A DNA stretch of 64,000 bases from Ignavibacteriota bacterium (GCA_016707525.1 JADJHP010000001.1:1-64000); one strand, 5' to 3'; counted from the first letter of the stretch, positions 35,188-44,670 are shown. Notes: a model not told the origin generated them from the sequence alone. Translations and numbers: made by a program.

Positions 35188-35733
35188 ATGAATCACTCTG
35201 CCGTCAGGAATGCGGCATCACCGGAAGCCCTGTCCTCTCACAGTTCGAGACGGTCTTTCCTGCAGAAGATCGGTCTTGGCGGATTGGCCGCCGGACTGGC
35301 CGCCCTCGGCTTTCAGTCCTTCCGCTCATTGGTCCCAAACGTGCTGTACGAACCACCGAGCAAATTCAAGATCGGTCCGCCGACAGGGCTCGCCGAGGGC
35401 GTTACATTCCTCGAGGAACGCCGGCTCTATGTGTTCCGCAGCGGGAGTACCTACTCTGCGGTTTCAGCCGCCTGCACCCACCTGGGATGCACGGTGAAGT
35501 ATATGAAACTCCAGCAGCCGAAGCAGGTTGAGGTCAATGGAGAATTGCGGTCGGTCCCGTTCGAATTCCACTGTCCCTGTCACGGCTCCAAGTTCTACGA
35601 CGACGGAACGAACTATGCGGGTCCGGCCCCGGCCCCGCTGCGATGGCACCGTCTGGAGCTCTCGCCGGACGACGGGCAGTTGATGGTGGACCTGAGCATG
35701 GAAGTGGAGCGGAACTTCCGGTTGACCGTATGA
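35188..35733 (+). CDS. Rieske 2Fe-2S protein of a cytochrome bc complex
   Basis: 181 residues, with AGGAGGC before the ATG. An N-terminal Arg-Arg motif (SRRSFLQKIGLGGLAAGLAA) suggests Tat-dependent membrane insertion. The Rieske cluster ligands are CTHLGC and CPCHGS. The protein oxidises quinol together with cytochrome b, whose gene overlaps it by 4 bases (ATGA). The nos gene cluster downstream suggests that this complex feeds nitrous-oxide reduction. Confidence 0.9.
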   Translation: MNHSAVRNAASPEALSSHSSRRSFLQKIGLGGLAAGLAALGFQSFRSLVPNVLYEPPSKFKIGPPTGLAEGVTFLEERRLYVFRSGSTYSAVSAACTHLGCTVKYMKLQQPKQVEVNGELRSVPFEFHCPCHGSKFYDDGTNYAGPAPAPLRWHRLELSPDDGQLMVDLSMEVERNFRLTV

Positions 35734-37097
35734 GCCATCACGAACGCACCAGGGATGACGGAGAAACGTCGATGGGACACACAATCCACACGCGGTCCGG
35801 TTTGCAGCGCCTCCTGTGGCCGTGGAAACCGGAAAGCGAGAAAGTAGCCGGCGATGCAATCGTCAAGAACATGCTGTTGCACTGGTTCCCGGCCAGGATC
35901 GCGAAAGCCAGCCTCGCCTGGAATTATAGTTTCTACCTCGGGACGATCTCGTTCTTCCTGTTCCTGATCCTCGTGGGCACTGGGCTGGTCCTGATGTTCC
36001 TCTATGTTCCCTCGGTGGAGCGTGCGTACTCCTCGGTGAAGGATATCGAGTTCGTCGTCTCCTTCGGGTGGATGCTCCGCGGAATGCACCGGATGGCTGC
36101 GCATCTGATGGTGGCCACGGTCTTTCTCCATATGATCAGGGTCTTTCTCACCGGAGCGTACAAGAACGGAAGCGCCGCCGGCGCCAACCGTCCGCTGAAC
36201 TGGATCATCGGGCTTGTTCTCCTCATCTGTACGCTGCTGCTGTCGTTCACGGGCTATCTCCTGCCGTGGGACCAGCTTGCGTACTGGGCGATCACCGTGG
36301 GAACGAACATTGCGAGCGCTGCACCGGTGGCGGGGGAGGCAACGCGGTTCCTGCTGCTGGGCGGCACCACGATCGATCAGCCTGCGCTCATCCGCTTCTA
36401 TGTCCTCCACGTGTTCTTCCTGCCGGTCGCCGTGCTGGTGCTGTTCGCCTGGCACATGTGGCGCATACGGAAAGATGGAGGCCTGGCAGCGGTCGACCGT
36501 GAGGCACTGTCCGCAAAGGCCGAATCGGCGCCACCCGTGCGCACGAAAACCTATTCGCTCCTCGGGGTGGTGGGTGGAGAGTCGGTGCATGTGCGGAATA
36601 CCGTGATGGATGAAGAGCGTGACACCGTTTCCTCATCTCCACACCTGGTCCGGCGTCTCGTCTTCGTGGCTCTGCTCACCCTCATCGCGGTCGCGGTCCT
36701 GACGGTCATCTTTCCTGCACCGCTGGAAACTCCGGCGGATCCATCCGTAACGCCGAACCCGGCCAAGGCCCCCTGGTATTTCCTGTGGCTGCAGGAGATC
36801 GTCACCATTACCACCGTTTCGATCGGATCATTCACCATCAATGGTGCGCTGGTCGGAGGAGTGATCCTGCCCGGCCTGTTGTTCGCCCTCGGTGTCTGGT
36901 GGCCGTACCGCGACCGTTCGGGGTCCGGGGCGGTCGGGGTATGGTTCGCGCCGGAACGGAAGACCGCGAACAGGGTCTTCCTGCTCATCTGTCTCCTCAT
37001 CATCATCCTGACCATCGTCGGGACCTTCATGCGGGGTCCCTATTGGCACCTCTACTGGCCCTGGGAGACGTGGCCTGATATGCCGGTGCGATTCTAA
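35730..37097 (+). CDS. cytochrome b (b6/subunit IV-fused type)
   Basis: 455 residues from ATG 35730, overlapping the Rieske stop. Several membrane spans are visible. Paired heme ligands fall in RGMHRMAAHLMVATVFLHMI and LHVFFLPVAVLVLFAWHMW. The NPAKAPWYFLWLQE segment matches the quinol-site region of the C-terminal half (subunit IV). It is the core of a quinol:cytochrome c oxidoreductase that pumps charge while reducing periplasmic cytochromes. A hydrophilic linker (about residues 250-290) separates the two halves. Confidence 0.9.
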   Translation: MSHHERTRDDGETSMGHTIHTRSGLQRLLWPWKPESEKVAGDAIVKNMLLHWFPARIAKASLAWNYSFYLGTISFFLFLILVGTGLVLMFLYVPSVERAYSSVKDIEFVVSFGWMLRGMHRMAAHLMVATVFLHMIRVFLTGAYKNGSAAGANRPLNWIIGLVLLICTLLLSFTGYLLPWDQLAYWAITVGTNIASAAPVAGEATRFLLLGGTTIDQPALIRFYVLHVFFLPVAVLVLFAWHMWRIRKDGGLAAVDREALSAKAESAPPVRTKTYSLLGVVGGESVHVRNTVMDEERDTVSSSPHLVRRLVFVALLTLIAVAVLTVIFPAPLETPADPSVTPNPAKAPWYFLWLQEIVTITTVSIGSFTINGALVGGVILPGLLFALGVWWPYRDRSGSGAVGVWFAPERKTANRVFLLICLLIIILTIVGTFMRGPYWHLYWPWETWPDMPVRF

Positions 37098-37111
37098 GGA
37101 GGCACAGCTCA

Positions 37112-38338
37112 ATGGATCATCGTTTGCCTGATACGAAACACGGCTTCGTCCATCGCGACAAGCTCCTGATCAGTCTTGGCGGGATCGGCGTGTTGCTCAT
37201 TGCAGGATACTTCTTCTTCGTCGACGCCACGGCGGAATGGCGCGGATACCAGGAGGAGTTCCGGGAGACTGTTGCCACAACCCTCGGGCCCGACCGTGCA
37301 GCAGCGGTACCGGAGGGGTTGCAGCAGATCCATGTCCCTGCCCTGAACCGTACCGACCGCTGCGTGACGTGCCATCTCGGCGCCGGGTGGCGCGGGCTGG
37401 AGAAGCTTCCGCAGCCGTTCCGGACGCATCCCCAGGAGGTCCTCGCCTCTCATCCGATCGAAAAGTTCGGCTGCACGGTCTGTCATGGCGGGCAGGGGTA
37501 TGCCGTCACGATGGAGGAGGCACACGGACTCATCGAGCACTGGGAGGAGCCGGTGATGGGACAGGAACTCGGGGACTTCTATGTCTTGAGCAACAAGAAG
37601 GCCATGATGCAGCTCAACTGCAATGCCTGTCACCGGTACGATCGGGAGACGCGGGGTGCGGAAGTGATCAATGCGGCCAAGCGTCTCGTTGCAGCAAAGG
37701 GATGCCGGGCCTGCCACGTGATCAACGGCAGAGGTGGCACGGTCGGACCCGATCTGACGACGGTGGGTGACAAGTCGCCGGAACAGTACAACTACGAGCG
37801 CATCAAAGGGTTTGCTTCGGCATTCAGCTGGCATGTGGCCCATCTGAAGAACCCCAAGGAACTCGTCCCTGAATCGGTCATGCCCAACTTCGGCCTGTCC
37901 AGCGCGGACGCGCAGGCGCTGGCGCTCCTGGTGATGAGCTGGGGCAAGGCCGATATCCCGGTGGAGTACATCCCCGGTCACAATTTCCGCGACATCCCGA
38001 ATGCGGAGGAGAAAGCCCGCGAAGACCGGATGCTCAACGGGCCGGGAGCATTCTTCGTGACGAAGAGCTGCTTTGTCTGTCACTCCGTATCGACACTCGA
38101 CGTTGAGGCGGCCGCGCAGATCGGGCCCGATCTGGCACAGGCCGTGGATGATGTGCAGGCGCGGTTCGGCCGGTCGCTCGAAGACTTCCTTGCGAAGCCC
38201 ACCGGTACGATGGAAGTGGTCCTTGCAACCATGATCACGCTGACGCCCGAAGAGCGGCGTGAAGTGATCGAGAAGCTGAAGATGGCAAATGAACTGCTGA
38301 AGAAGAAAATGGTCACGGCAGCCGGTGCTTCGCACTGA
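37112..38338 (+). CDS. membrane-anchored pentaheme c-type cytochrome
   Basis: 408 residues. One N-terminal span (KLLISLGGIGVLLIAGYFFF) anchors a periplasmic domain with five heme sites: CVTCH, CTVCH, CNACH, CRACH and CFVCH. The last two hemes lie in cytochrome c-like modules (MPNFGLSSADAQALALLVMS contributes a Met ligand). It sits 14 bases after cytochrome b and 66 before nosZ. It likely replaces cytochrome c1 and delivers electrons from the bc complex to NosZ. A closely matching named family is not recognised. Confidence 0.8.
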   Translation: MDHRLPDTKHGFVHRDKLLISLGGIGVLLIAGYFFFVDATAEWRGYQEEFRETVATTLGPDRAAAVPEGLQQIHVPALNRTDRCVTCHLGAGWRGLEKLPQPFRTHPQEVLASHPIEKFGCTVCHGGQGYAVTMEEAHGLIEHWEEPVMGQELGDFYVLSNKKAMMQLNCNACHRYDRETRGAEVINAAKRLVAAKGCRACHVINGRGGTVGPDLTTVGDKSPEQYNYERIKGFASAFSWHVAHLKNPKELVPESVMPNFGLSSADAQALALLVMSWGKADIPVEYIPGHNFRDIPNAEEKAREDRMLNGPGAFFVTKSCFVCHSVSTLDVEAAAQIGPDLAQAVDDVQARFGRSLEDFLAKPTGTMEVVLATMITLTPEERREVIEKLKMANELLKKKMVTAAGASH

Positions 38339-38404
38339 TCGCTCCGTTCAGGTGAACGATCTCCGCGCCGCCCTGTGCAATGGTCCACTACTGAGGAGGG
38401 TCTC

Positions 38405-40321
38405 ATGAAACGACAGTCACCGATCCCGGTCGCAGTGCTTACGATCGCTACGCTCTTCGCTCTGTTGCTGCTTGCAGGGTGCGGGCCCGACAAGAAGGGG
38501 CGGAGCGGAGGACGGTCCGAAGCGCGGTCAGATGTTCAGGAGGCCGCACTGAAGACCTATGTGGCGCCCGGCGATCTGGATGAATACTACATCTTCAAAT
38601 CCGGTGGCCACTCCGGACAGGTCTATGTCTACGGGATCCCCTCGATGCGCCATATCGCCACGATTCCGGTGTTCGCGCCCTACCCAGCGACGGGGTACGG
38701 CTTCGACAAGGAGACGAAGCAGATGATGGGCGGCTTCACCTGGGGCGATGTGCACCACCCTGCGCTGAGCGAAACGGGCGGCGAGTACGATGCGCGCTGG
38801 CTCTTCGTGAACGACAACAGCAACAACCGCATGGCGCGGATCGATCTGCGCGACTTCAAGACCAGGCAGATTCTTGGACCGATCCCGAACGTGTCCGGGA
38901 ACCATGGATCCACATTCGTCACGGAGAACACGGAGTATATCCTGTCGGCCTCCCGGTTCTCGATCCCCTTGCCCAAGGGACGGGTTGAAAGCGTGCAGGA
39001 CTACGCGACGAAATACAACGGCGTGGTATGCGGCATCAGCGTCGATCCGAAAACGGGGGAGATGCGGGTGGGATGGGAAGTGAAGATGCCGCCATTCAAC
39101 TATGATCTGGGCGATGCCGGCAAGGGCCCGAGCCATGGCTGGGCATTCTGGACCTGCTACAACAGCGAGCGGGCGACGGGGAAGCTCGAGGTCACGGCGA
39201 GTCAGCGCGACAGGGACTACATCGCGGCGGTGAACTGGAAGCTCGTGGAACAGGCGGTCTCGGCGGGGAAAGCGAAAACGATGGATGGCGTGCAACTGCT
39301 TGACCCGAGGGATGCACCCGGTGCCGTGTTCCTGCTGCCGGTGGCGAAGTCCCCGCACGGGGTGGATATCAGTCCGGACGGACGCTATATCATCGGCAGC
39401 GGCAAACTGCAGAGCATCACGACGGTGTTCACCATCGAGCGGATCCTGGCCGCCATCGAGAAGAGGGATTTCACCGGCGATGAGGATGGGATCCCGGTCC
39501 TGAACTATGACGCTGTCAAAGAAGCCGAGGTGAATGTGGGGCTCGGACCGTTGCATACGCAGTTCGACGATCAGGGCAACGCATATACCTCGTTGTTTGT
39601 GGAAAGTGCCGTGGCGAAATGGAAACTGGGCACGTGGGAGGTCCTGGACAAGGTTCCGGTGTCGTACAATATCGGTCATCTCTGTGCCGCGGAGGGGGAT
39701 TCGCGCAGTCCGGACGGCAAGTACCTCGTGGCGATGAACAAGCTCTCGCACGGCCGTCATTTGAATGTCGGTCCCTCGCAACCCGAATCCTCGCAGCTGA
39801 TCGACATCAGCGGGGAGAAGATGGCGCTGCTGTACGATGCCTTCACCGAGCCCGAACCGCACAATGCACAGATGATCAAGGCGGACAAGCTGAAGCCGAT
39901 CGAAGTGTATCCAAAGGAAGAGAACCGGCACCCGAAGGCGATCTGGGACATCAAGGATGCCCGCGTCACGCGCAATGGCAGGAACGTGGAGGTGCTGATG
40001 GTGGCGGTGCGGACCAGCTTCGAGCCGACGGTGATCGAGGTCAACCAGGGCGACAAGGTCACGATCTACATCACGAACATCGAGCAGACGACGGACGAAC
40101 TGCACGGCTTCGGGCTGAATGAGTACAACCTGAATATCGTGGCCGATCCCGGCGAGACCAAGGTGATCGAGTTCATCGCGGACAAACCGGGGGTGTTTCC
40201 GTACTACTGCACGAACTTCTGCTCCGCACTGCACCAGGAGATGCAGGGATATCTGCTGGTGCGCGGCAACGGAACGGCGGCCCGCGCCCGCACCGGTGGC
40301 CCCGGACTGGCCGCTCAGTGA
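38405..40321 (+). CDS. nosZ: nitrous-oxide reductase, clade II (Sec-exported lipoprotein type)
   Basis: 638 residues from ATG 38405 (GAGGAGGG ribosome site). The signal peptide is Sec-type and ends in a lipobox (LLLAGC), unlike the Tat signal of clade I enzymes. CuZ-domain histidines occur in DVHHPALSE, NHGSTFV, KSPHGVDIS, GPLHTQFDD, KLSHGRHLN and EPHNAQ. The C-terminal CuA site is CTNFCSALHQEM (about residue 601), in a cupredoxin domain. It reduces N2O to N2 in the periplasm. The matching nosB-nosD-nosF-nosL-nosY maturation genes follow. Confidence 0.95.
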   Translation: MKRQSPIPVAVLTIATLFALLLLAGCGPDKKGRSGGRSEARSDVQEAALKTYVAPGDLDEYYIFKSGGHSGQVYVYGIPSMRHIATIPVFAPYPATGYGFDKETKQMMGGFTWGDVHHPALSETGGEYDARWLFVNDNSNNRMARIDLRDFKTRQILGPIPNVSGNHGSTFVTENTEYILSASRFSIPLPKGRVESVQDYATKYNGVVCGISVDPKTGEMRVGWEVKMPPFNYDLGDAGKGPSHGWAFWTCYNSERATGKLEVTASQRDRDYIAAVNWKLVEQAVSAGKAKTMDGVQLLDPRDAPGAVFLLPVAKSPHGVDISPDGRYIIGSGKLQSITTVFTIERILAAIEKRDFTGDEDGIPVLNYDAVKEAEVNVGLGPLHTQFDDQGNAYTSLFVESAVAKWKLGTWEVLDKVPVSYNIGHLCAAEGDSRSPDGKYLVAMNKLSHGRHLNVGPSQPESSQLIDISGEKMALLYDAFTEPEPHNAQMIKADKLKPIEVYPKEENRHPKAIWDIKDARVTRNGRNVEVLMVAVRTSFEPTVIEVNQGDKVTIYITNIEQTTDELHGFGLNEYNLNIVADPGETKVIEFIADKPGVFPYYCTNFCSALHQEMQGYLLVRGNGTAARARTGGPGLAAQ

Positions 40322-40334
40322 ACACGTACTGACG

Positions 40335-40364
40335 TCCCCTGCCCCGTACGGCCGGGGCGGGGGA
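40335..40364 (+). promoter_or_regulatory. Strong intercistronic hairpin between nosZ and nosB
   Basis: TCCCCTGCCCCG pairs with CGGGGCGGGGGA, a 12-bp stem with a 6-base loop. No T tract follows, so it is more likely an RNA-stability or processing element that favours the nosZ message over the downstream genes than a terminator. Confidence 0.5.
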
Positions 40365-40386
40365 CTCTTCTGATCCAGGAGGCATC

Positions 40387-41025
40387 ATGCAGGCGATCGT
40401 CCGGCGTGCAGCAACATTCTTTGGAGTGGTACTTGATGTCCGCAGCAGGGTTGTCGTCATCATTGCGGCGCTGGCATTGCTCCTCACATACTTCTTGCCC
40501 CTCTGGAGTCTGACACTCTACTCCAATCAGTTCCCCGAAGGGCTGGTGCTGAAGATCCACGGACACAAGCTCGAGGGGGACAAGTCGCCCTCCCGGGACG
40601 ACTTGAAGGAGATCAACGCACTGAACCACTACATCGGCATGCGGGCCCTCCGGGAAGAGGATTTCACCGAGTTCCGTTGGATCCCCTTTGTGATCGGTGG
40701 TTTGATCCTCCTTGGCTTGCGCGTGGCGGTCATGGGACGCATGGACCAGCTGGTGGACCTGCTGGTCCTCTTCGTGTACTTCGGCGGCTTCTCTCTCTGG
40801 AGTTTCTACCGGAAACTCTATTTGTATGGGCATGAGCTGGACCCGACCGCGGCGGTGAAGGTTCCGCCGTTCATGCCGCCGCTCTTCGGTCATCAGACCC
40901 TCGCCAATTTCGAGGTCTACAGCTATCCCGAGCCGGGCTCGGTCGTCATGGTCTTCTCCATGCTCATGCTCGGGCTGGCTCTGGTGCTTGCGCTCCGGGC
41001 GGCCCGGAAGAAAGAGATGGAATGA
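40387..41025 (+). CDS. nosB: NosB-like integral membrane protein
   Basis: 212 residues with about four membrane spans (VVVIIAALALLLTYFLPLWS; WIPFVIGGLILLGLRVAV; LVDLLVLFVYFGGFSLW; VVMVFSMLMLGLALVLALRA). A gene for this kind of protein directly after nosZ is characteristic of clade II nos clusters, and in those systems NosB is needed for N2O reduction. It has GGAGGC before the ATG and overlaps nosD by ATGA. The assignment relies on gene position as well as topology. Confidence 0.75.
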   Translation: MQAIVRRAATFFGVVLDVRSRVVVIIAALALLLTYFLPLWSLTLYSNQFPEGLVLKIHGHKLEGDKSPSRDDLKEINALNHYIGMRALREEDFTEFRWIPFVIGGLILLGLRVAVMGRMDQLVDLLVLFVYFGGFSLWSFYRKLYLYGHELDPTAAVKVPPFMPPLFGHQTLANFEVYSYPEPGSVVMVFSMLMLGLALVLALRAARKKEME

Positions 41026-42332
41026 CGGCTCTTCCTCCCACGGCAGGAACACATCCGGGCCGGTCCGCGGGCATCCGCAGAGTATGCTGCAGGTGTTTCG
41101 TTGCCGCACTCCTGGTCGGGGGCGTGGTACAGCCCCTGCCGGCGATCGGGCAATCCTTGATCTCGCGGATCGCTGCTGCCCGTCCGGGAGACACGGTCCT
41201 TGTCCGCGGTGGCGTGTGGGAGGGCGATCTGGTCTTGGACCGGAGGATCGCGCTGATCGGTGTTGGGTCGCCCGTCATCCGGGGGAGCGGCAATGGGAGT
41301 ACCATCACGATCACGGCGGACTCGTGTACCGTGGCGGGGTTCGTGATCGAGCGGTGCGGGCGCATGCTCGTGCATGAGGATGCCGGCATCCTCGTCCGTT
41401 CGAAAGGCAACCGGATCCTCCGGAACCGGCTCCGGGACATTCTCTTCGGGGTGTACCTCTTCCGGGGCAGGGGCAACACGATCGACGGGAATGAGATCAC
41501 CGGCCGACGGCACCTCGATGTCGGCCAGCGGGGCAGCGGGATCCATGTGTACGACTCACCGTGGAACGTGATCGCGGGGAACACGGTCACCGATGTCCGT
41601 GATGGGATCTACATCCAGAATGCGAACCATACACACATCGAGCGGAACAATGTCCACCACGTGCGGTACGGCCTGCATTACATGTACGCCGACTCGAACA
41701 CCTTCCTCGGGAACCGGTTCGAGGACAACGCCGCGGGAGCTGCGGTCATGTATAGCCGCGGCATTGTCATGCGGCACAATGTGTTCGCGCGGAACAGGGC
41801 CTTCTCTGCGTTCGGCGTTCTGCTGCAGGATTGTCACGGTCTGGTGGCGGACTCGAATATCGTCGATGACAATGCGATCGGGATCTTCCTGGAGAACTCA
41901 CGGCATGGACGATTCCGGCACAACATCATTGCACGGAACGACCTGGCACTGCAGATGTTCCAGAACGCGGATGGGAATACCTTCACGGAGAATGCCTTCA
42001 TCGACAACCTGAGTCCGCTGGTCGTGGTCGGCAAGCGCACCGGTTCGCGGTGGAGCGACGGCGGACGGGGGAACTACTGGAGCGGGTACGAGGGGTATGA
42101 TCTCGATGGGGATGGCGTGGGCGACGTACCGATGCGGATACAGAACGTCTTTCATTATCTCGAAGGGAGGAACAGCGCGGTCCGGCTCTTCCTGTACAGT
42201 CCGGCCTCGCAGGCCCTTGCTGCAGCTTCCGCGGCCTTTCCGATCATGCAGCTGACGGAAGCGTCCGATCCGCATCCGCTCATGGATCGGGAACGCCTGT
42301 TCACGGGACATGCGATGGGGAGGAATCCGTGA
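41022..42332 (+). CDS. nosD: periplasmic copper-binding/maturation protein NosD
   Basis: 436 residues, starting at an ATGA overlap with nosB. A signal segment (CFVAALLVGGVVQPLPAIG) is followed by parallel beta-helix repeats of the CASH/NosD type (NRILRNRLRDILFGVYLFRG; GIYIQNANHTHIERNNVHHV; LHYMYADSNTFLGNRFED). The RGNYWSGYEGYDLDGDGVGD motif is a NosD hallmark. It works with the NosFY transporter in assembly of the CuZ/CuA sites of NosZ. Confidence 0.9.
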   Translation: MTALPPTAGTHPGRSAGIRRVCCRCFVAALLVGGVVQPLPAIGQSLISRIAAARPGDTVLVRGGVWEGDLVLDRRIALIGVGSPVIRGSGNGSTITITADSCTVAGFVIERCGRMLVHEDAGILVRSKGNRILRNRLRDILFGVYLFRGRGNTIDGNEITGRRHLDVGQRGSGIHVYDSPWNVIAGNTVTDVRDGIYIQNANHTHIERNNVHHVRYGLHYMYADSNTFLGNRFEDNAAGAAVMYSRGIVMRHNVFARNRAFSAFGVLLQDCHGLVADSNIVDDNAIGIFLENSRHGRFRHNIIARNDLALQMFQNADGNTFTENAFIDNLSPLVVVGKRTGSRWSDGGRGNYWSGYEGYDLDGDGVGDVPMRIQNVFHYLEGRNSAVRLFLYSPASQALAAASAAFPIMQLTEASDPHPLMDRERLFTGHAMGRNP

Positions 42333-43051
42333 TCGAAGTGAGCCATCTCTCCAAGAATTTCGAACGGACGAAAGCCGTGCGGGATGTGTCGTTCACAGTC
42401 CGCGAAGGAGAGGTCTTTGCCTTTCTTGGTCCGAACGGGAGCGGGAAGAGCACCACGCTCAAGTGCATTGTGGGATTGTCGCTTCCGGACAGGGGAAGCA
42501 TCCGGATCAGCGGCATCGATATCCGGCGTGAGCCCCGTGCTGCCCGGCAGGTGATCAGCTATCTTCCCCAGCGTGTGGTGTTCCCGGACTCGCTCACAGC
42601 ACGGGAGATCCTGATGTTCCATGCGCGGCTCCGCGGTGTGGCGCCCGCTGTGGTGGACGCCGTTCTCGAAAAGGCGCGCTTCGTGACGGGGGCGGACCGG
42701 CCGGTCGGGGGGTTCTCCGGCGGCATGACGCAGCGCCTCGGGCTTGCGGTGGTGGCACTACCGGATGCCTCGGTCCTCCTGCTTGACGAGCCGACGGCCA
42801 ATCTTGATCCGCATGGAGTGCGGCGGTTCCGGGAGTTCATCGTGCAGCAGAAAGAGGCGGGCAAGACGATCGTGTTCTCCACGCATCTGCTTGCCGAAGC
42901 GGAGCAGCTTGCGGACCGTGTCGGGATCTTTGTCGGGGGGCGGCTCGTCGCCGAAGAATCTGTGGAAAGCCTGCAAGCCTTGTCCCGCACCGCACACTCG
43001 ATCGAGGACCTGTATCTTCACTATGTGGGAGACGAGCATGATGAAGCATAG
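42329..43051 (+). CDS. nosF: ABC transporter ATP-binding protein NosF
   Basis: 240 residues from GTG 42329, overlapping the nosD stop. Walker A GPNGSGKST, signature FSGGMTQRL and Walker B VLLLDEPTANLDP, with an H-loop STHLL, mark a complete ATPase. It energises the NosFY transporter that supplies sulfur or otherwise supports NosZ copper-site assembly. The end overlaps nosL. Confidence 0.9.
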   Translation: MIEVSHLSKNFERTKAVRDVSFTVREGEVFAFLGPNGSGKSTTLKCIVGLSLPDRGSIRISGIDIRREPRAARQVISYLPQRVVFPDSLTAREILMFHARLRGVAPAVVDAVLEKARFVTGADRPVGGFSGGMTQRLGLAVVALPDASVLLLDEPTANLDPHGVRRFREFIVQQKEAGKTIVFSTHLLAEAEQLADRVGIFVGGRLVAEESVESLQALSRTAHSIEDLYLHYVGDEHDEA

Positions 43052-43472
43052 CCTGGCACTCTTCCTGGTGCTGACATTCATTGCTGCAGGGTGTGGTGGC
43101 AATGAGCCGCGGCCGGTGGACATCTTTCCCGAAGACCTGTGTGCGGGGTGCCGCATGGCGATCTCGGATGCACGGTTCGCATCGGAGATCATTGCGACCG
43201 ATGGAACCGTCCACAAGTACGACGACATCGGCTGTCTGCTGCATGCAAGGCAGAAGATGCCGGCGCATGAGATCGCGGCCATCTTCGTGAAGGACTACGA
43301 GACCCTCGCATGGGTCCCGTACGGACGCAGCACGATCGTTACAGCCGGTATTCATACGCCCATGGGCTCGGGCCGGATCGCGTTCGCTTCGGCGGACCGT
43401 GCCGCGGCATTCGTGAAGGCACATCCACCCGAGGAGAAGACCGGTGAGAACTGCGAAGCGTGCACGGAGTGA
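43038..43472 (+). CDS. nosL: copper chaperone lipoprotein NosL
   Basis: 144 residues from ATG 43038. The lipobox FIAAGC gives a lipid anchor. The CAGCRM motif, followed by KYDDIGCLLH and Met/His residues (HTPMGSGRIAF), fits the NosL Cu(I)-binding fold. It donates copper to apo-NosZ in the periplasm. The start lies within the end of nosF, and nosY starts 4 bases after its stop. Confidence 0.9.
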   Translation: MMKHSLALFLVLTFIAAGCGGNEPRPVDIFPEDLCAGCRMAISDARFASEIIATDGTVHKYDDIGCLLHARQKMPAHEIAAIFVKDYETLAWVPYGRSTIVTAGIHTPMGSGRIAFASADRAAAFVKAHPPEEKTGENCEACTE

Positions 43473-43476
43473 TGCG

Positions 43477-44307
43477 ATGACCACGTCGCCCATCGTCCTC
43501 ATCGCACAACGGGAGCTGACCATCACCGTCAGGAACCGGTGGACGGTGATCATGGCTGCGGTGTTCGGTGTGCTGATGCTGGTGATCGCCTGGGCCGGCG
43601 TCGCTGCCGAGGGGTATGATGGTATGGCCGATTTCACCCGCACCTCCGCGAGCATGGTGAACCTCGTGCTGTATGTGGTCCCGCTGATGGCACTCGTCCT
43701 GGCAACGCTCAGTTTTGCCGGTGATCGCGGGACGACGGAATTGCTGTTCTCGCAGCCTGTCTCACGGACGGAAGTGATGCTGGGAAAGATCGCCGGCCTC
43801 TTCGTAGCGATGGGAGGTGCGATGGTGGCCGGCTTCATCGTGTCCGGGGGCGTGATCCTATTCCAGACCGGCACGGAGGGCATCGGTGGCTTCATCGCCT
43901 TCGCGGTCATGACGTTGCTCCTCGGATTGATCTTCCTGTGTGTGGGAGCGCTTGCCACGATGCTGGCAGGCCGGCGTCCGCGCTCGTTCGGATTCGCCAT
44001 CCTGCTCTGGTTCCACTTCGTGCTGTTCTATGACCTCGTGGTGCTCGGTCTGGCGTCGCAATTGCGCGGGCAGAGTGCGGTGACGGCGCTCTTCCTTTCC
44101 CTTTTCGGGAATCCGGTCGACCTTGTCCGTGTCGCTTCCTTGATCGTACTGGACAACGAAACGATCTTCGGCGCAACGGGGGCTGCGCTGTTGCGCTTCC
44201 TCGGTGGTCCGGAAGTGAGCATGCTCGTGCTCGTGGTGGCTGCCATGCTGTGGGTCGGCCTGCCTCTGCTCTGGGCCCGCGTCGTGCTGCGGTCACAGGA
44301 CATCTGA
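43477..44307 (+). CDS. nosY: ABC transporter permease NosY
   Basis: 276 residues from ATG 43477. About six membrane spans and the ABC-2 motif FAGDRGTTELLFSQPVSRTE (about residues 84-103) are visible. LFGNPVDLVRV is conserved in NosY. It forms the membrane part of the NosFY transporter with NosF and contacts NosD in the periplasm. Confidence 0.9.
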   Translation: MTTSPIVLIAQRELTITVRNRWTVIMAAVFGVLMLVIAWAGVAAEGYDGMADFTRTSASMVNLVLYVVPLMALVLATLSFAGDRGTTELLFSQPVSRTEVMLGKIAGLFVAMGGAMVAGFIVSGGVILFQTGTEGIGGFIAFAVMTLLLGLIFLCVGALATMLAGRRPRSFGFAILLWFHFVLFYDLVVLGLASQLRGQSAVTALFLSLFGNPVDLVRVASLIVLDNETIFGATGAALLRFLGGPEVSMLVLVVAAMLWVGLPLLWARVVLRSQDI

Positions 44308-44388
44308 GATGCCCGGGCTGTACGCAGGCCGGGGTCTGAAGAGTTCAGGGAAGGGGAGAGGAGAGGTCGTTACGGAAAGGCGGGCAGC

Positions 44389-44670
44389 ATGGAGACAACG
44401 CGGCGGGTCAGTCCGATGACACCGGCGGGTACCCACAAGTGGGTACCCATCGTGGATGACGATCTGTGCACCGGGTGCGGCGCATGTGTTGAGGCCTGCG
44501 GACCCCGGTGTCTGGAACTTGTCGCCGGTAAGGCGCTGCTTGTCCGGCCGCACGATTGCGGCAGCGAGGAACACTGCATTGCTCCGTGTCAGGAGGATGC
44601 GATCCGGATGGCGTGGGTGCCATGGGAGGGCGATTGCGCGCGCGGTAGATGGAAGGATGCAGCGGTCTGA
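44389..44670 (+). CDS. 4Fe-4S ferredoxin-type protein
   Basis: 93 residues. CTGCGACVEACGPRC gives one 4Fe-4S ligand set. A second region (HDCGSEEHCIAPCQEDAI) has cysteines with altered spacing, a degenerate or unusual second cluster. Such small ferredoxins accompany clade II nos clusters (NosG/NosH-like functions) and may carry electrons to membrane maturation components. It sits 81 bases after nosY. Confidence 0.75.
   Translation: METTRRVSPMTPAGTHKWVPIVDDDLCTGCGACVEACGPRCLELVAGKALLVRPHDCGSEEHCIAPCQEDAIRMAWVPWEGDCARGRWKDAAV

Noticed and set aside
38528..40234. 568-codon minus-strand frame within nosZ
   Set aside because: Shadow of nosZ; no start signal or domain.
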